From Kryptolebias marmoratus (lineage: Eukaryota > Chordata > Actinopteri > Cyprinodontiformes > Rivulidae), in NCBI RefSeq assembly GCF_001649575.2, contig NC_051439.1, positions 12,724,754 to 12,788,753 of the forward strand: 64,000 nt of DNA, given 5' to 3'. Numbering within the stretch: the stretch's first letter is position 1; each line of letters begins with the position of its first letter. A model generated the notes under the pieces. The model was not told the origin of the DNA. It did not search any database and saw only the letters and a list, made by a program, of their open reading frames with translations. The position numbers and the translations under genes were made by a program. Of the stretch, positions 44,035 to 64,000 are shown piece after piece.

Positions 44035-44470
44035 CACACTTTTGTTTTCCTCCTGTTCATTTCTTGCAAACTCTTTCTGCATGTTTTGTACCATTTCTGC
44101 TTCATTTAATTTCCCTCAGGGGATCGATAAAATAATGTTTTTACTCTCTTCTATTTTAGACGCTCGTATGTCAAAATGTTCAGCCCAATCTAGATCTGTG
44201 TCCCATGACTTTATTTAAAATCTAATTACCCATATCAATACATCTCTTCAATTGCTTCAAAGACTTTTTTTTTTTAAAATTAGAGCACACTTGCTCTATT
44301 TTGTCCTCTTTTTCAATCATTTTAGCCTCTGAACTGCTCATTTTAACAAGTTTTACCTAATTTAAGCAGTCATTTAAGTACCTTATTTGTAAAAATCTAA
44401 TTCCTCTAGTTTCTGTTTGTCCTGTTTTTGTTTATATCAACAATTTAGGCCCAAACAGTGTGAGATTTTA
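44035..44470 (+). repeat. Repeat family B copy without the array
   Basis: CTATTTTAGACGCTCGTATG then TCAAAATGTTCAGCCCAATC and TCTTCAATTGCTTCAAAGAC match the left arm at 29768 and 35270; the TTTTAGCTA array is absent or decayed. Confidence 0.6.
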
Positions 44471-45326
44471 AATATATATTTTACCAAATACATCCAGCAT
44501 GAAGAGCAGCTGCTCTGGATGTGTTTTTTTTTTTTCCAGAGATGGATGGACGCTCCTTCATAACTACAGACACTTCCTTCTGCGGGGACAGCAGCCTGCC
44601 TAATCCCGTAGATTAAAAGCAGCAGTCGGTCGGGTGGTGGAAGGTTTCAGGAGCAGCATAAAAGACAAATCTAAACTGCATCGTGATTAGAAACGTGCAG
44701 AGCATGTGGCTTTCATTAGCGACAAGCTGAGCCCGAGTTTAACACAGAGGAGCACGACTGTATCATAACCATTGCTGTCAATCAAACACGCAGACACATC
44801 AAGACGGATGAGTGTTGACACAGACATGTCAGCGGTTAAATGAGCAATCTGACATCTCATTACATGAACGGTTTCCTTTTTTTTTTTTTTTAAATTTAAT
44901 GCCGGTCATTTAAAAACACAATAAAACCTGCAACAGAGCAGAGCAAACAAATACAAAGTCGGGACTGTAGGCGGAATTACAAATGATTAAAAGATTGCTC
45001 CAGAACCAATAAAGTGTCGTATTTAACAGCTTCACACACGTGTTTAACTAAAGTGCATGATTATCCACATAAAGCAACCAAACAGCTATAATAGTGAAAA
45101 TGAAACAACAGTAAACCATATTCTCCCTTCTGAACAACAAATATATATTTATATACACACATAAAAAATAAACTGCCTTGAACTTGTCAGCATGTAGAAA
45201 ACACTGTTTAAACTTTACCCTAAATGATGTTCCTGAGGTCATGTTGCTCTTCGTTTCCCCTCTTCCCTTTTGAAAAATCTACCGCCACCGAAAGGCAAGA
45301 AGCAAAAATGTTTTTCTCCATGTCCG

Positions 45327-45670
45327 TGTTAGCAAAATATTTTGTGAACCAGTGGACGGGTTTTAATATAAGTTACAGAAAGTAATCGTTGGGTGTTCAA
45401 GGTGGCCGACGCACCCAACTGACCTTTGTAAATACAAAAATGGTTAAAATACAGTCAGTTTTATAGATACTGAGCTAAAATTTAGTGTGATTGTAGCTGA
45501 GAGGCATTCATAACACGTACCCTTAGATAGTGCAAAACAACCTTTAAAAAGGTTGGACCAAAACAGCTATAAGTCCATCTGTTCTCAGCTTAAAGGTGAT
45601 TTTGCTTTCTGTTTTTGGCATAGAAGGCCGTGGGCGATATACATTTTATTTAATTCATAGTCTTTGGTAA
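45327..45670 (+). repeat. Repeat family A copy at the 3' end of slc38a6
   Basis: GTTAGCAAAATATTTTGTGA, GATACTGAGCTAAAATTTAG, GTAGCTGAGAGGCATTCAT and right end GAAGGCCGTGGGCGATATAC. Its right end contains the slc38a6 poly(A) signal. Confidence 0.88.
45645..45650 (-). terminator. slc38a6: Probable slc38a6 poly(A) signal AATAAA
   Basis: Only 73 bp past the slc38a6 stop, and inside the right end of a repeat-A copy. It predicts a very short 3' untranslated region; more distal signals are possible. Confidence 0.45.
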
Positions 45671-45722
45671 AGGTTTCCTTTCGTTTTCCGCTTTTTAGTT
45701 TTCCTTTTTAGACTAGAGGAGG

Positions 45723-55531
<9,809 letters not shown>

Positions 55532-55855
55532 TTTTAAATATTTAAAAAGGCATAAAACACAGACCCGGGTCAGACACAAACAACTCTAGTCAGCGGGAAG
55601 ACGGAAATCCGCAGAGTTTCTAAAATCATCTTCTCCTCGAGTCACTTTTAAAGTCTTCTCTTATCAGCTCGTCAGCTGCTCACTGCTGACTGAAGCCGAT
55701 GTTGTTGTTAACTCGAGCCCTTCTGTTCCGTCGCACGTTTTATACCGAAGAAAAATCTGTCCAATCAGAAACCAACGTCGAACTCTATTGACCAATCACC
55801 AATCAGCTCCGGTCTGCCAGTGATGACGCAATGTCAGCATGCTTCTGGACAGAAG
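55532..55855. promoter_or_regulatory. Shared divergent promoter of slc38a6 and trmt5
   Basis: Only 324 bp separate the two start codons. CCAAT boxes on the plus strand at 55761-55765, 55792-55796 and 55799-55803, plus an ATTG facing the other way at 55787-55790; no TATA box. Multiple CCAAT boxes without TATA are typical of bidirectional housekeeping promoters. Confidence 0.75.
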
Positions 55856-55863
55856 ATGAGAAG
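55856..55863 (+). CDS. trmt5: trmt5 exon 1 coding part
   Basis: ATG AGA AG, then donor GTGAGC. The split Arg codon agrees with exon 2. Coding may start 33 bp earlier. Confidence 0.7.
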
Positions 55864-58613
55864 GTGAGCGCTTTACTAGTGCATCTTTTTCATTTAAAAC
55901 TACCAATATTTCTGCGTTATGACAGCTATGTTCAGAGTCGTTGTGATAACAGATGTTTTGGGGCCTCGGTCTCCAAAAACAAATGCCTTTATTGAAAGCT
56001 GAAGAGTTTAAATGTTGCGATTTTCTAAGTTTTTTGTCTGTGGATGTAACATTTTATTTTATTTTAGAAACTTACGACAGTGTTTCCTCAAAGCAATGAC
56101 GACATCTTGCCTCTGTACCTTGCTTTTTGTTTAGTGCAATAAAATTGCGTTTGGAAGCTTCCATAACTAAAATAGGCTATTAGATTAGAAAAATGGATCA
56201 CTATCACAAACGTGGCTCAGACATGATATTGCAAAGCCTTGAGTGTTTCAAAGGCTTATTTTAACCCTTAAGATTTATGTGTTAACATATTTTTTTACCT
56301 AAGAATAGCAGTAATTTTATTTGTTTGTTTTGTTTTAACAGGATCCTTACCAAAATCTTTGCTTCTATCCAGACTCAGAGAAATCTAAAACCTGCTGTAC
56401 ACCAAAGCTTCTGCTCTGCAAAGTTGGTCCATTCTGACTCTGCTATAAAGATCATAATGGAGCCCAAACTGTACCAGCCCCCTCCAGAGGTCCGGGGGAT
56501 GACCTCCCTGAACAAAGACGCCTTCACACAGACCATTACAGTCCCGGCCATTCGGGTTCCCATTGGCGTATTAAATAAAGTAGCGAAGAGCCTGAAAAAG
56601 TCCACCATCCAGCGACCAGGTGTACAGAGAGTGGTTCAGGACAAAGAGGGAAGTGGTGACTTTCGGTTGATACTGTTGGATCCTCACAGAGTGTCCTCAG
56701 TGAGCTCCTTCAGTGAGGCTGAAACGGAGGCGCTCAGGTCGTTTAGTGTCGCCGAGGAGCTGCAAGACTTTGAGCTGAAGCTGACCTACGACAACCTGAA
56801 GAGCGAAGAAGTGCTGGAGGCAGTGCTCCCTCAGGGTCAGGATGTGACCTCGGGGTTCAGCCGGGTGGGACACATCGCACACATGAACCTGAGAGACCAC
56901 CAGCTCCCATACAAGAACCTCATAGGTGAGAAGCAGAGGCTGAAACAGATCCATACATAATATTTCATTCAGACTGAGGGTTGTGTCTCATATTTCACAT
57001 GTACAACCTCTGGACAGAAACAATTAATTCATTAAGTATTTTATAAACCTATGAGATCTAATAACCATGATTTTTTTTACTGCTTCAACTTAAGGTCAAG
57101 TAATTATGGATAAAAATCCTGGTGTGACCTGTGTGGTCAATAAGACAAACATAATCGATTCAACTTACCGGAACTTCAAGATGGAGCTTCTGGCTGGAGA
57201 GGAGAACATGGTCGCCAAAGTAGGTGCAATTATTTCAAGTCGATGATTTACCTTGATTTAAACTCAGAGTTTTGATACATTTTACCAGCTGTAATGTTTA
57301 TCATTATTTGTGCCTGATGCAGGTGAAAGAAAACGGGGTGACATACGAGTTTGATTTTTCTCGTGTTTACTGGAACCCCCGGCTGAGTACAGAGCACCAG
57401 CGAGTGGTGCAGCTCGTTAAACGTGGCGACACGGTTTTCGATGTGTTTGCTGGCGTTGGACCCTTTGCCATCCCAGCTGCCCGACTGGGTGCCAATGTTC
57501 TGGCCAACGATCTCAACCCTGAGTCCTACAAATGGCTGCAGCATAACTGCAAACTCAACAAGGTGGAGAGGAAAGTCCGAACCTTTAACTTGGATGGCCG
57601 AGCCTTCATCCGAGGGCCTTTTAAACAGGAGCTGCACTCTCTGCTGCAAGGAGAAGCCGGTGTTCATGTGGTGATGAACCTGCCTGCGCTGGCTCTGGAG
57701 TTTCTGGATGCTTTCAGAGGCCTTCTGCAGCCGGAAACAACCTGTGAGCTCAACCTCCCCACAGTGCACTGCTATGCTTTCTCTAAAGAAGAGGACCCTG
57801 AGGCGGACGTGGTGGAGAGGGCTTCCTGCAGCCTCGGGTTCCCTCTGGAGAACAAGTGCTCTGTGCATTTCGTGCGCAATGTAGCACCCAACAAAGACAT
57901 GATGTGTGTAAGATTCACAATCCCTAAAGAGGTCCTTTTCTGCAGCTATGAAGAAAACACAGGTGAGAACGAGTAACCTAGCACCAAAGGAGCTTCTTCA
58001 AATTCGGTGACAATTCTTTTAATCTTCTTTAAAACAGAAAAATAGAGCAAATGAAACATAAATTCAAAAAAGGTGCATAAAAGCAACGCATTAATTTTTT
58101 TAAGATGCAATAGACTGTTTCATCTTTATCTATTTTGCTCCACAGTGATTAATTACAAGTTTCAAAACAAGATTAAACTTGAAACTGATGTTTTCCAGAA
58201 GAACATTGCCCTCTTCTGTCATTTACAACTAAACATGGCCACCTGGCCGAATATACTCAACACTTGATAAAATAAATAATAATAATAATAAAAGTTTGTT
58301 CCATCTGAGCCACAGCATTAATGACCTCAACAAGAACTTGGAAGTGATCCTTTTACCACATATTTATGTAATTTCCAGTCAGAAGAAGCCCATCAGTCAT
58401 GCAAAAATTGACCTCAATCTAAATATTTGAGCTTTCAATGTTCAGAGTTTGATGTGTGTAGTTTACTGGAAATCCTAATGTTCTGAAGTTAAGTTTTTTC
58501 TTTTTAATTGTGTAAAACTCGCTTTTATTTAGTTCTAAACAGTTTTTTGTTTATTCACAGAATCCTCAGAGGAACCAGCCTCGAAGAGACAGAAGTGTGA
58601 CGATTCAACATGA
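55856..58613 (+). CDS. trmt5: tRNA (guanine37-N1)-methyltransferase TRMT5, complete, 5 coding exons
   Basis: Trm5-type enzyme that transfers methyl from S-adenosylmethionine to N1 of G37 beside the tRNA anticodon, preventing +1 frameshifting; the vertebrate enzyme acts in mitochondria and probably elsewhere. Exons give 469 residues (human 509). Visible: a basic, Ser/Gln-containing N-terminus [17 protein letters not shown] of mitochondrial-presequence type, [36 protein letters not shown], the SAM-binding Rossmann motif [12 protein letters not shown] (Asp279), NDLNPES, catalytic-site motif MNLPA (Asn358), and RNVAPNKDM. The start at 55856 is preferred because it yields the presequence; an in-frame ATG at 55823 would add 11 residues. 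Confidence 0.96.
56342..56925 (+). CDS. trmt5: trmt5 exon 2
   Basis: Residues 3-197: presequence, D1-like N-terminal domain and [22 protein letters not shown] segment, ending KNLI. Acceptor TTTTAACAG, donor ATAG then GTGAGA. Confidence 0.95.
57095..57219 (+). CDS. trmt5: trmt5 exon 3
   Basis: Residues 198-239, [20 protein letters not shown] to GEENMVAK. Acceptor ACTTAAG, donor AAA then GTAGGT. Confidence 0.94.
57323..57962 (+). CDS. trmt5: trmt5 exon 4 (methyltransferase domain)
   Basis: Residues 240-453. Contains [36 protein letters not shown] and RNVAPNKDM, the whole catalytic domain. Confidence 0.96.
58561..58613 (+). CDS. trmt5: trmt5 exon 5
   Basis: Residues 453-469 and TGA; basic tail [17 protein letters not shown], comparable with PPLKRQR of human TRMT5. 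Acceptor TTATTCACAG. Confidence 0.92.
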
Positions 58614-58830
58614 GCCTGTCATTATGAGGAATGTAATGAAACGAGTGATATTTTCCTCCCCATTTCCTTTTAAAACAAAGTTTGACCTTTACTAGAGATG
58701 TTGCTTCCTGAAAAGAAATCATGCTTCCGCTTTAGTTCAAATAGCTAACGTTCTTTTGTTCCAAAATCTGACAAATTATTCTGTTGTACATTTTACAAGT
58801 TTAATTTTTAAATAAAACACAAATGATGGA
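58614..58830 (+). other. trmt5: trmt5 3' untranslated region
   Basis: About 215 nt to the AATAAA at 58811-58816 and an expected cleavage near 58830. Confidence 0.7.
58811..58816 (+). terminator. trmt5: trmt5 poly(A) signal AATAAA
   Basis: Canonical hexamer about 200 nt after the stop. Confidence 0.75.
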
Positions 58831-58841
58831 CATAACCAGTT

Positions 58842-58847
58842 TTTATT
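58842..58847 (-). terminator. mnat1: mnat1 poly(A) signal AATAAA
   Basis: TTTATT on plus, 150 nt past the mnat1 stop. It faces the trmt5 signal 25 bp away. Confidence 0.65.
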
Positions 58848-58996
58848 TTTGTGTAAAAAATAAAGTTAACAAAAAAAACAAACAAACTTTGAACACAGAT
58901 TAAAAAATAAGTCAAAGCGCTGACAAACAGCAGCACAGTGGTGGTGCTGCTGTGTTTCTAAAGTCCGTTCAGTCCCATTTCTGAAGGGAGACGGTT
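58848..58996 (-). other. mnat1: mnat1 3' untranslated region
   Basis: About 150 nt between stop and poly(A) signal. Confidence 0.65.
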
Positions 58997-59117
58997 TCAG
59001 CCTTTTGGAGGGAACAGCCCGCTGAAAGCATCCTGGATGGCTCGGTAACACGCCAGAGCTGAGGTGTATCCTCCGGCTGTGTCCTGAGGCATGGCGGCCC
59101 GTACGTGGTTCAGATAC
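58997..59117 (-). CDS. mnat1: MAT1 (CDK-activating kinase assembly factor), last exon only
   Basis: Encodes the final 39 residues, [20 protein letters not shown] then [19 protein letters not shown], very close to the C-terminus of human MNAT1 ([20 protein letters not shown]). MAT1 is the RING-finger subunit that assembles CDK7 and cyclin H into the CAK module of TFIIH; this C-terminal part is the one that contacts CDK7-cyclin H. Acceptor TTTTCGCAG. The rest of the gene lies beyond the window. Its tail-to-tail position with trmt5 agrees with human synteny. Confidence 0.9.
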
Positions 59118-62100
59118 CTGCGAAAACACGGACAGCTTTACTCGGCGCCAGCAGCGAGATATTCGGTGAGAGCTGGTTAAAAAAATAAAACTCTTTTAGT
59201 GAATGTAAGATAGGTTTCTTCTTCAGTAACACTACACATTTGACATATTTTTCTTACTTTCTTAGTTGCTTGAAAAAAAAAAATAGATGAGAGAACTTAC
59301 AGATGTGACTGCTAAAGCTTTTCAGGTTTTAAGCAAAGCTCAAAATCACTTTCACATTTGTGAAAGTCTCCACATCTTGTTTCTTCTAGCATAGATCCAA
59401 CTTTATTTATGTGCAAATAGGAGTTCTGGACCAATGTTTCCACCCACTTTCACATTCTTTTACGCTCAAAAAGAGGTCATTCCCTTACAGCAAAGCCTGA
59501 AAAAGTAAAGTCCTCCAGTGAATAAGATTTGCTCAATGATACTGGACCCCCTGTCTTATGCTGCGGTTCTGGCAGACTGCTCTAAAGCCCTCACACAAGT
59601 CTGACTTTGTAGCCTCCTGTTCCTGTGAGCTAGGGAAACTTCAAAGGGAAATGAGTATCAAGAGCACAGACAGCACTCTGTGATTTCTGAAGCCATTCAA
59701 GCTGCTTTACAGAGTAACCTAACACCTGTGGGGAGGCTCACAGAGACTGACAGAGCTGAGGTGGATGTGGATGTGAATCGATGACAGACGAAGAGAAAAA
59801 AAAAGTTGTTGCTCAGACGACACAGTGGATAAATCATTTTGCTGCTTTGTTTTTGCAACCCACTAGAAAAATAAAGGTTGTGACATGAAGTCATGATTAC
59901 AATACAACCATGATCTTACAATAAAAGTAAAAGAATGGCAAAGAATGCCAATCAGATCAGATCATCACCCACTACAGAAACAATACAAGTTCAAAACAGG
60001 AGGCTCAGTGATTAATAATAACTTCATTAGGCCCAAGCTGCTGTAGCCTGTCCTTCAGAGCACTTGAGGGAGGGCTTCTCATATGGCTTCCTGCATCAGA
60101 TGAGTGCTATCTATTGATTATATTGTACTGGGCCCTTTCTAATGGTGAAAAAAAGTGGGCTATTTACGGCCTGGCTAAGTCTGCTCTTCCTGCTAATCTA
60201 ATCCCCAAGCTACTCATGTGGTCATTCCTTCCAAGAAAGCTGAGAGCTCTGTGTAACTTTATACCTGCCTGCCCCTGAGGAGAGGGAGAGCAGAAGGAGA
60301 ACATGAAGGAGAGGGAGGAAGAGGGTGTAGATGCGGGGGCTGGGAAGTGGAAAGAGGAGGTGGTGGTGGGGAAATCAACTTTGTGTATCAAACATCACAA
60401 ACCCACTTCTCTTAAACCAACCCTGTCCATTCCTGCGCTCACCCCGAACAGCAGAGGTTAGTTCAGTTCTGCTCCATTAACCCGGCGCCTGTATCCGCAT
60501 CTTCCTGTAAAAGCTAGCCTCAAACCGGCTGTTGATGTTCCTGAAGCTGAAAAATAAACTCTTTCTCTCTCTCTCCCCCAAGGCTTTACCTGGCAACACT
60601 GACAATTTCCAACAGATCCCGACATGGGAAATGCATACAACAAGCTTTACACCAACCTACAAAAACATTGAAATTTAAAATGAGCTCCAAAAATCCCCTC
60701 CGATAAAACAGATGCATCACCCCCCTCTGACTTTATACTGTCACTGTGTGCTCCAACGGTCTCCCACCTCCCCCTCCATCACACCATCCCCTGTTTCTTT
60801 CTCCAAAAAGACTGGACAGCCTTTTGTTCGCAGGGCACTGAAACCTAAGACGATTCGGCCAGTAACATCTTTCACTCTGCGGGCCCCATTGGAACATTAG
60901 CTGCAACTTGATATGGGTCTTTTCAAAGCTTTGTATTATTGGGTAAATATGGGTCACTTTGCACTGGCCCATTATGTCGCTTCAGGGGAGCTGGAAAATA
61001 CGAGTGTAGGTGATGAAGACAAATGAACGACACAGGGTGTGTGCGGCAAACTGCAACCGCAAGAGAATATAAGGAGAGTTTTACTGTAATTCAAATAAGC
61101 GATTGTTTTTTTTCTTGTTTTCAAATAAACATCACTTCCTTTGTATAAATATTCTTAACAGCAGTGTGATATTTCCTTGCTCCTACCATTTTTTATTACT
61201 GTCTGCTTTCAAAAACTCAAGTTGGATCAAGATATTTAAAGCTTACTGTCTTTTTCCACATGGGTTTGGAAAGCCGAGTACCTGGGCAGTGTCTCGTTCT
61301 CATGCTAATAACGGCCACAGATTTTCCTGATGGGACACTGAAAGTATTCCCCAACTCCTGCAGCCTGGAAAATGCACCAGAGCCCCCGTCCCTAATTTAA
61401 AGTGAAAAGATAAGTGGCGATATGTTCCAGCAGGTTCAGTATGACTTCCAGCTGAGAATGTGTGGCTCCTCTTTGTGTTCGGATCCACGGTGCTGCAGCG
61501 GGATGGGGCGTGTTTGAAGAGAAATGGTAGCGAGTTCTGGGACTCCGGAGGGAAAACGGCAGTTACCAGACAAAGATGCAGGCTGCGTTGGGCCTCCTGT
61601 CTAGACTGCATGTGTTGACTGGAATTAGATTAAGAAAGGCTGTGGAAGTCAAGGCTAAATGGAAAGAAAAAAGGCCTGTAATGCTGCTGCAGCAATTTCA
61701 ACAAGTAGACACTTAATCAACATGCAAACCACAGAGCAGAGGCATGGTGCAGTGGAGGAATCTGAATCACTTTAAACAAAACTCACTGAAGGATCAGTGT
61801 TTGAGGTTCGGTTTGTAGTTTAAGGCTTTGTAGTGTCATTCACAAGCGAGATAGTTTAAAAAAACTAAAATGGCCAATACAGTATGATATGACACAACAT
61901 AATAAGGTCTGATAAGGTACGATGAAGAGGAAAAGAAAGGAAATCATAAGCCCATGCCTCGAAGGAATAAAAAAAGCTTCAAATTAATGCAGTAAAGTTA
62001 ATTAGAACTGATGTCAATAAGTATAAACACAGGAAGATGAACTAAATTCCAAATCAAACGATGTTCTCACTACATCACAATAGTTTTATTAGTTAGAAGA

Positions 62101-64000
62101 TTTTTTTTATTATATATATATTTAGCCACTTCAGCGTGGCATCTGTCTGCTTTCGCATCACTTGTGCTGATCTGTGGTCAGCATTTGTTTTTTACTGAGC
62201 TTAAGATCAGAGGCTTCCAAGCTTTCTGCATTATGCCCGTCAGCATAATTCATGATCCACAGAACAATGACGTTCAGGTTGTTTGGAAGACAAACCCTGC
62301 ATTCAGCTAAAACAAGTCTAAATAGACAAAATAAAATAATGACATCTGCAAAAAGAAATCAATAAACCTCATCCCATCTTGCTCTAAGAATTGCAGCCTG
62401 TTTAGTTCAGTTCATTAAAGTGAAGGACATTAGGTTACGTTGTTGAATGCACAAAGAAAGCAGCAGGCAAACACAGGGCAGGATATATCTGAACAGCGGC
62501 TGACCCATCTTTCGAAAAGTCATGAGCCTGCTGGACGACAGTACAAATGCCCGGAAATCTTCCTTTAGTGCTCCGGCAGCAACTGAGGATTCCTGGCCTG
62601 GGAATGATGAGAGCTGGAGGAGAGGGGNNNNNNNNNNNNNNNNNNNNNNNNNNNNNNNNNNNNNNNNNNNNNNNNNNNNNNNNNNNNNNNNNNNNNNNNN
62701 NNNNNNNNNNNNNNNNNNNCCCCCCCCCCCCCCTCCCTCACCCACTAAACTCCACTCCGGTCCACCTCGAACACCCCCTGCATTCCTCAGGCAGCTCCGG
62801 TTTCACTCGCAGCACTGCCACTCCATCTGCCCCTCCTTCATACACTCTGCCCTGGGAGAAAATGTACCCCTGTGAGAGACACAGCACACTGAGTTCACTG
62901 TTTGGATGGGCTATGTGTGCTTACGCACCCCCACGTGTGTATCTACACAATTCACTTGTGTGCATACATGTTTATCTAGGGGCAGAGCCGTTCATAACGA
63001 TACCAGAGGAGAGCCGACGGAGCAGAATTTTGCCAGCAGAGAAGCTGCGATCCAGAAACAAAACCCCCCGCAGACAAGCCAAACACGAAAAACTCTCACA
63101 GGTATACTATATCTGTCAACAGCAGTCTTTCACCACTACAGGTCAAAGGTCACACTCTTTTCCATTGAATGCTGTTTCCTTTGGGACATGCAAGTGTGTG
63201 AGATAGATCCTCAGCCATCAGTCTGCTCACTGTCCAGCAGATTATCTCAAGTTGTACTCTGTGAGTGTGCTTGAGAGGGGGCTCAGTGTGGTTACATCAT
63301 CTCCTCACAAGCCTACAAACCGCTTGTCCATTATCATGTTTCTTATCATCACTACTGACAGGCCGAGTCTGCCTCTCTGCATCCCAAAAGAGAGCAGAGG
63401 AGGGAGGTGAGCACTGCTAACACTTTCTTACTTAAGGAGAGAACATGTTTAGAGTGTTAACAGAAGTGTGGGGTGATACTTGACATTAACACTCACAGAA
63501 AAACATTCTCACGTGGAGTGCCTGAGAATCTACAAGCTGGCCTCTAATAGGCAGTGCGTTGGTGTCAGTGATAATTAAGAGGTGTGCTTGTATTGTGTAT
63601 AAAAGCCAGGACTGTAGATGTGACTGTGATAAAGGTGTTTTGTTCCTTCCTGGTCCAAGGATCACCTGTCATCACTCGGTCAAAGCTTTTGTGTCTTTGC
63701 CATGCACCTCACTCGTCTAGCCTGATGGGGGCAGTAGAGGCTGGCTGACTGACAAAGCCATGGCTGATGTCTAATCACAGCTACCTCAAGGCGTCACACA
63801 ACCCTCTAACCACCTGACAAGCAGAGCATCCTTCTTTCATCTGCTGTGCTGCCACCTGATAACTCTGCCTCCTGGAAATATTAGGAGGAGGAGAAGGGAG
63901 GCAAACATTGAAAAAAGTTGAAAAAAAAGGGAAGATAATTACATGACATCAGTGTCTTCGTTCACCAAATGGGGCCGTAAACAATAGAAGAACATATGCT
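59118..64000. other. mnat1: mnat1 last intron (truncated by window)
   Basis: At least 4.9 kb without a recognisable mnat1 exon; the expected penultimate exon was sought and not found. It has neither repeat family A nor B. Stretches at 60000-60200, 60720-61000 and 63000-63800 are complex, non-repetitive sequence of the kind often conserved. A gap of 92 N lies at 62628-62719. Confidence 0.7.
62628..62719. other. Assembly gap (92 N)
   Basis: Left edge GAGAGGGG, right edge a run of about 14 C then CCCTC. The G-run and C-run face each other across the gap. Confidence 0.99.

Larger units (their letters stand above)
38474..45644. other. Gene-free spacer between prkch and slc38a6
   Basis: 7.2 kb without a recognisable gene. 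In tetrapods the single-exon TMEM30B lies here; no open frame of that size is present. It holds a CTCF-like motif, repeat-A copies at 40650, 43218 and 45327, a repeat-B arm at 44035 and an (AC)n tract. Confidence 0.75.

Noticed and set aside
57248..57868. A 206-codon minus-strand frame opposite trmt5 exon 4
   Set aside because: The sense strand encodes the unmistakable TRMT5 catalytic domain; the antisense frame has no homology I recognise.
62407..63206. Long open frames across the 92-N gap, including a 219-codon one
   Set aside because: The gap and the poly-C run create the length; the flanking residues show no family.

Overview
The window is vertebrate nuclear DNA, almost certainly from a ray-finned (teleost) fish. 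It has five split genes with canonical GT-AG introns, long AT-rich introns, microsatellites, two assembly gaps and dispersed non-coding repeats. The proteins are the vertebrate orthologues HIF-1alpha, protein kinase C eta, SNAT6, TRMT5 and MAT1. Gene order and relative orientation, hif1a(-) prkch(-) slc38a6(-) trmt5(+) mnat1(-), match the human 14q23 block MNAT1-TRMT5-SLC38A6-PRKCH-HIF1A from memory. The species cannot be named; the HIF-1alpha N-terminus and intron sizes look percomorph or cyprinodontiform-like, which is an impression only.

Layout. 0.2-11.8 kb: complete hif1a on the minus strand (15 coding exons, 751 residues, a 5.8-kb intron 1, and a promoter with two inverted CCAAT boxes and GC boxes). 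11.8-14.7 kb: AT-rich spacer. 14.7-38.5 kb: complete prkch on the minus strand (14 coding exons, 680 residues), with introns full of repeats. 38.5-45.6 kb: gene-free spacer where tetrapods carry TMEM30B. 45.6-55.5 kb: complete slc38a6 on the minus strand (16 exons, 457 residues). 55.5-55.9 kb: shared divergent promoter. 55.9-58.8 kb: complete trmt5 on the plus strand (5 exons, about 469 residues). 58.8-64 kb: last coding exon of mnat1 on the minus strand, followed by its truncated upstream intron.

The genes do not form one pathway. hif1a is the oxygen-regulated transcription factor, with both prolyl-hydroxylation sites and the C-terminal asparagine present. prkch is a diacylglycerol-dependent, calcium-independent kinase. 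slc38a6 is an amino-acid transporter. trmt5 makes m1G37 in tRNA. mnat1 assembles the CDK7 kinase of TFIIH. slc38a6 and trmt5 share a promoter region, and trmt5 and mnat1 end tail to tail on almost the same bases.

The most unusual content is non-coding: (i) an unclassified interspersed repeat, at least 13 copies between 13 and 46 kb and none recognised outside, most copies carrying a YY1-like GCCATCTT core; (ii) a second repeat family with an internal TTTTAGCTAAC minisatellite; (iii) CTCF-like motifs pointing away from each other just upstream of prkch; (iv) a 99-bp stop-free prkch intron. All coordinates were read by eye. Splice sites were chosen from GT-AG signals, phase agreement and remembered family sequences, without transcript evidence.
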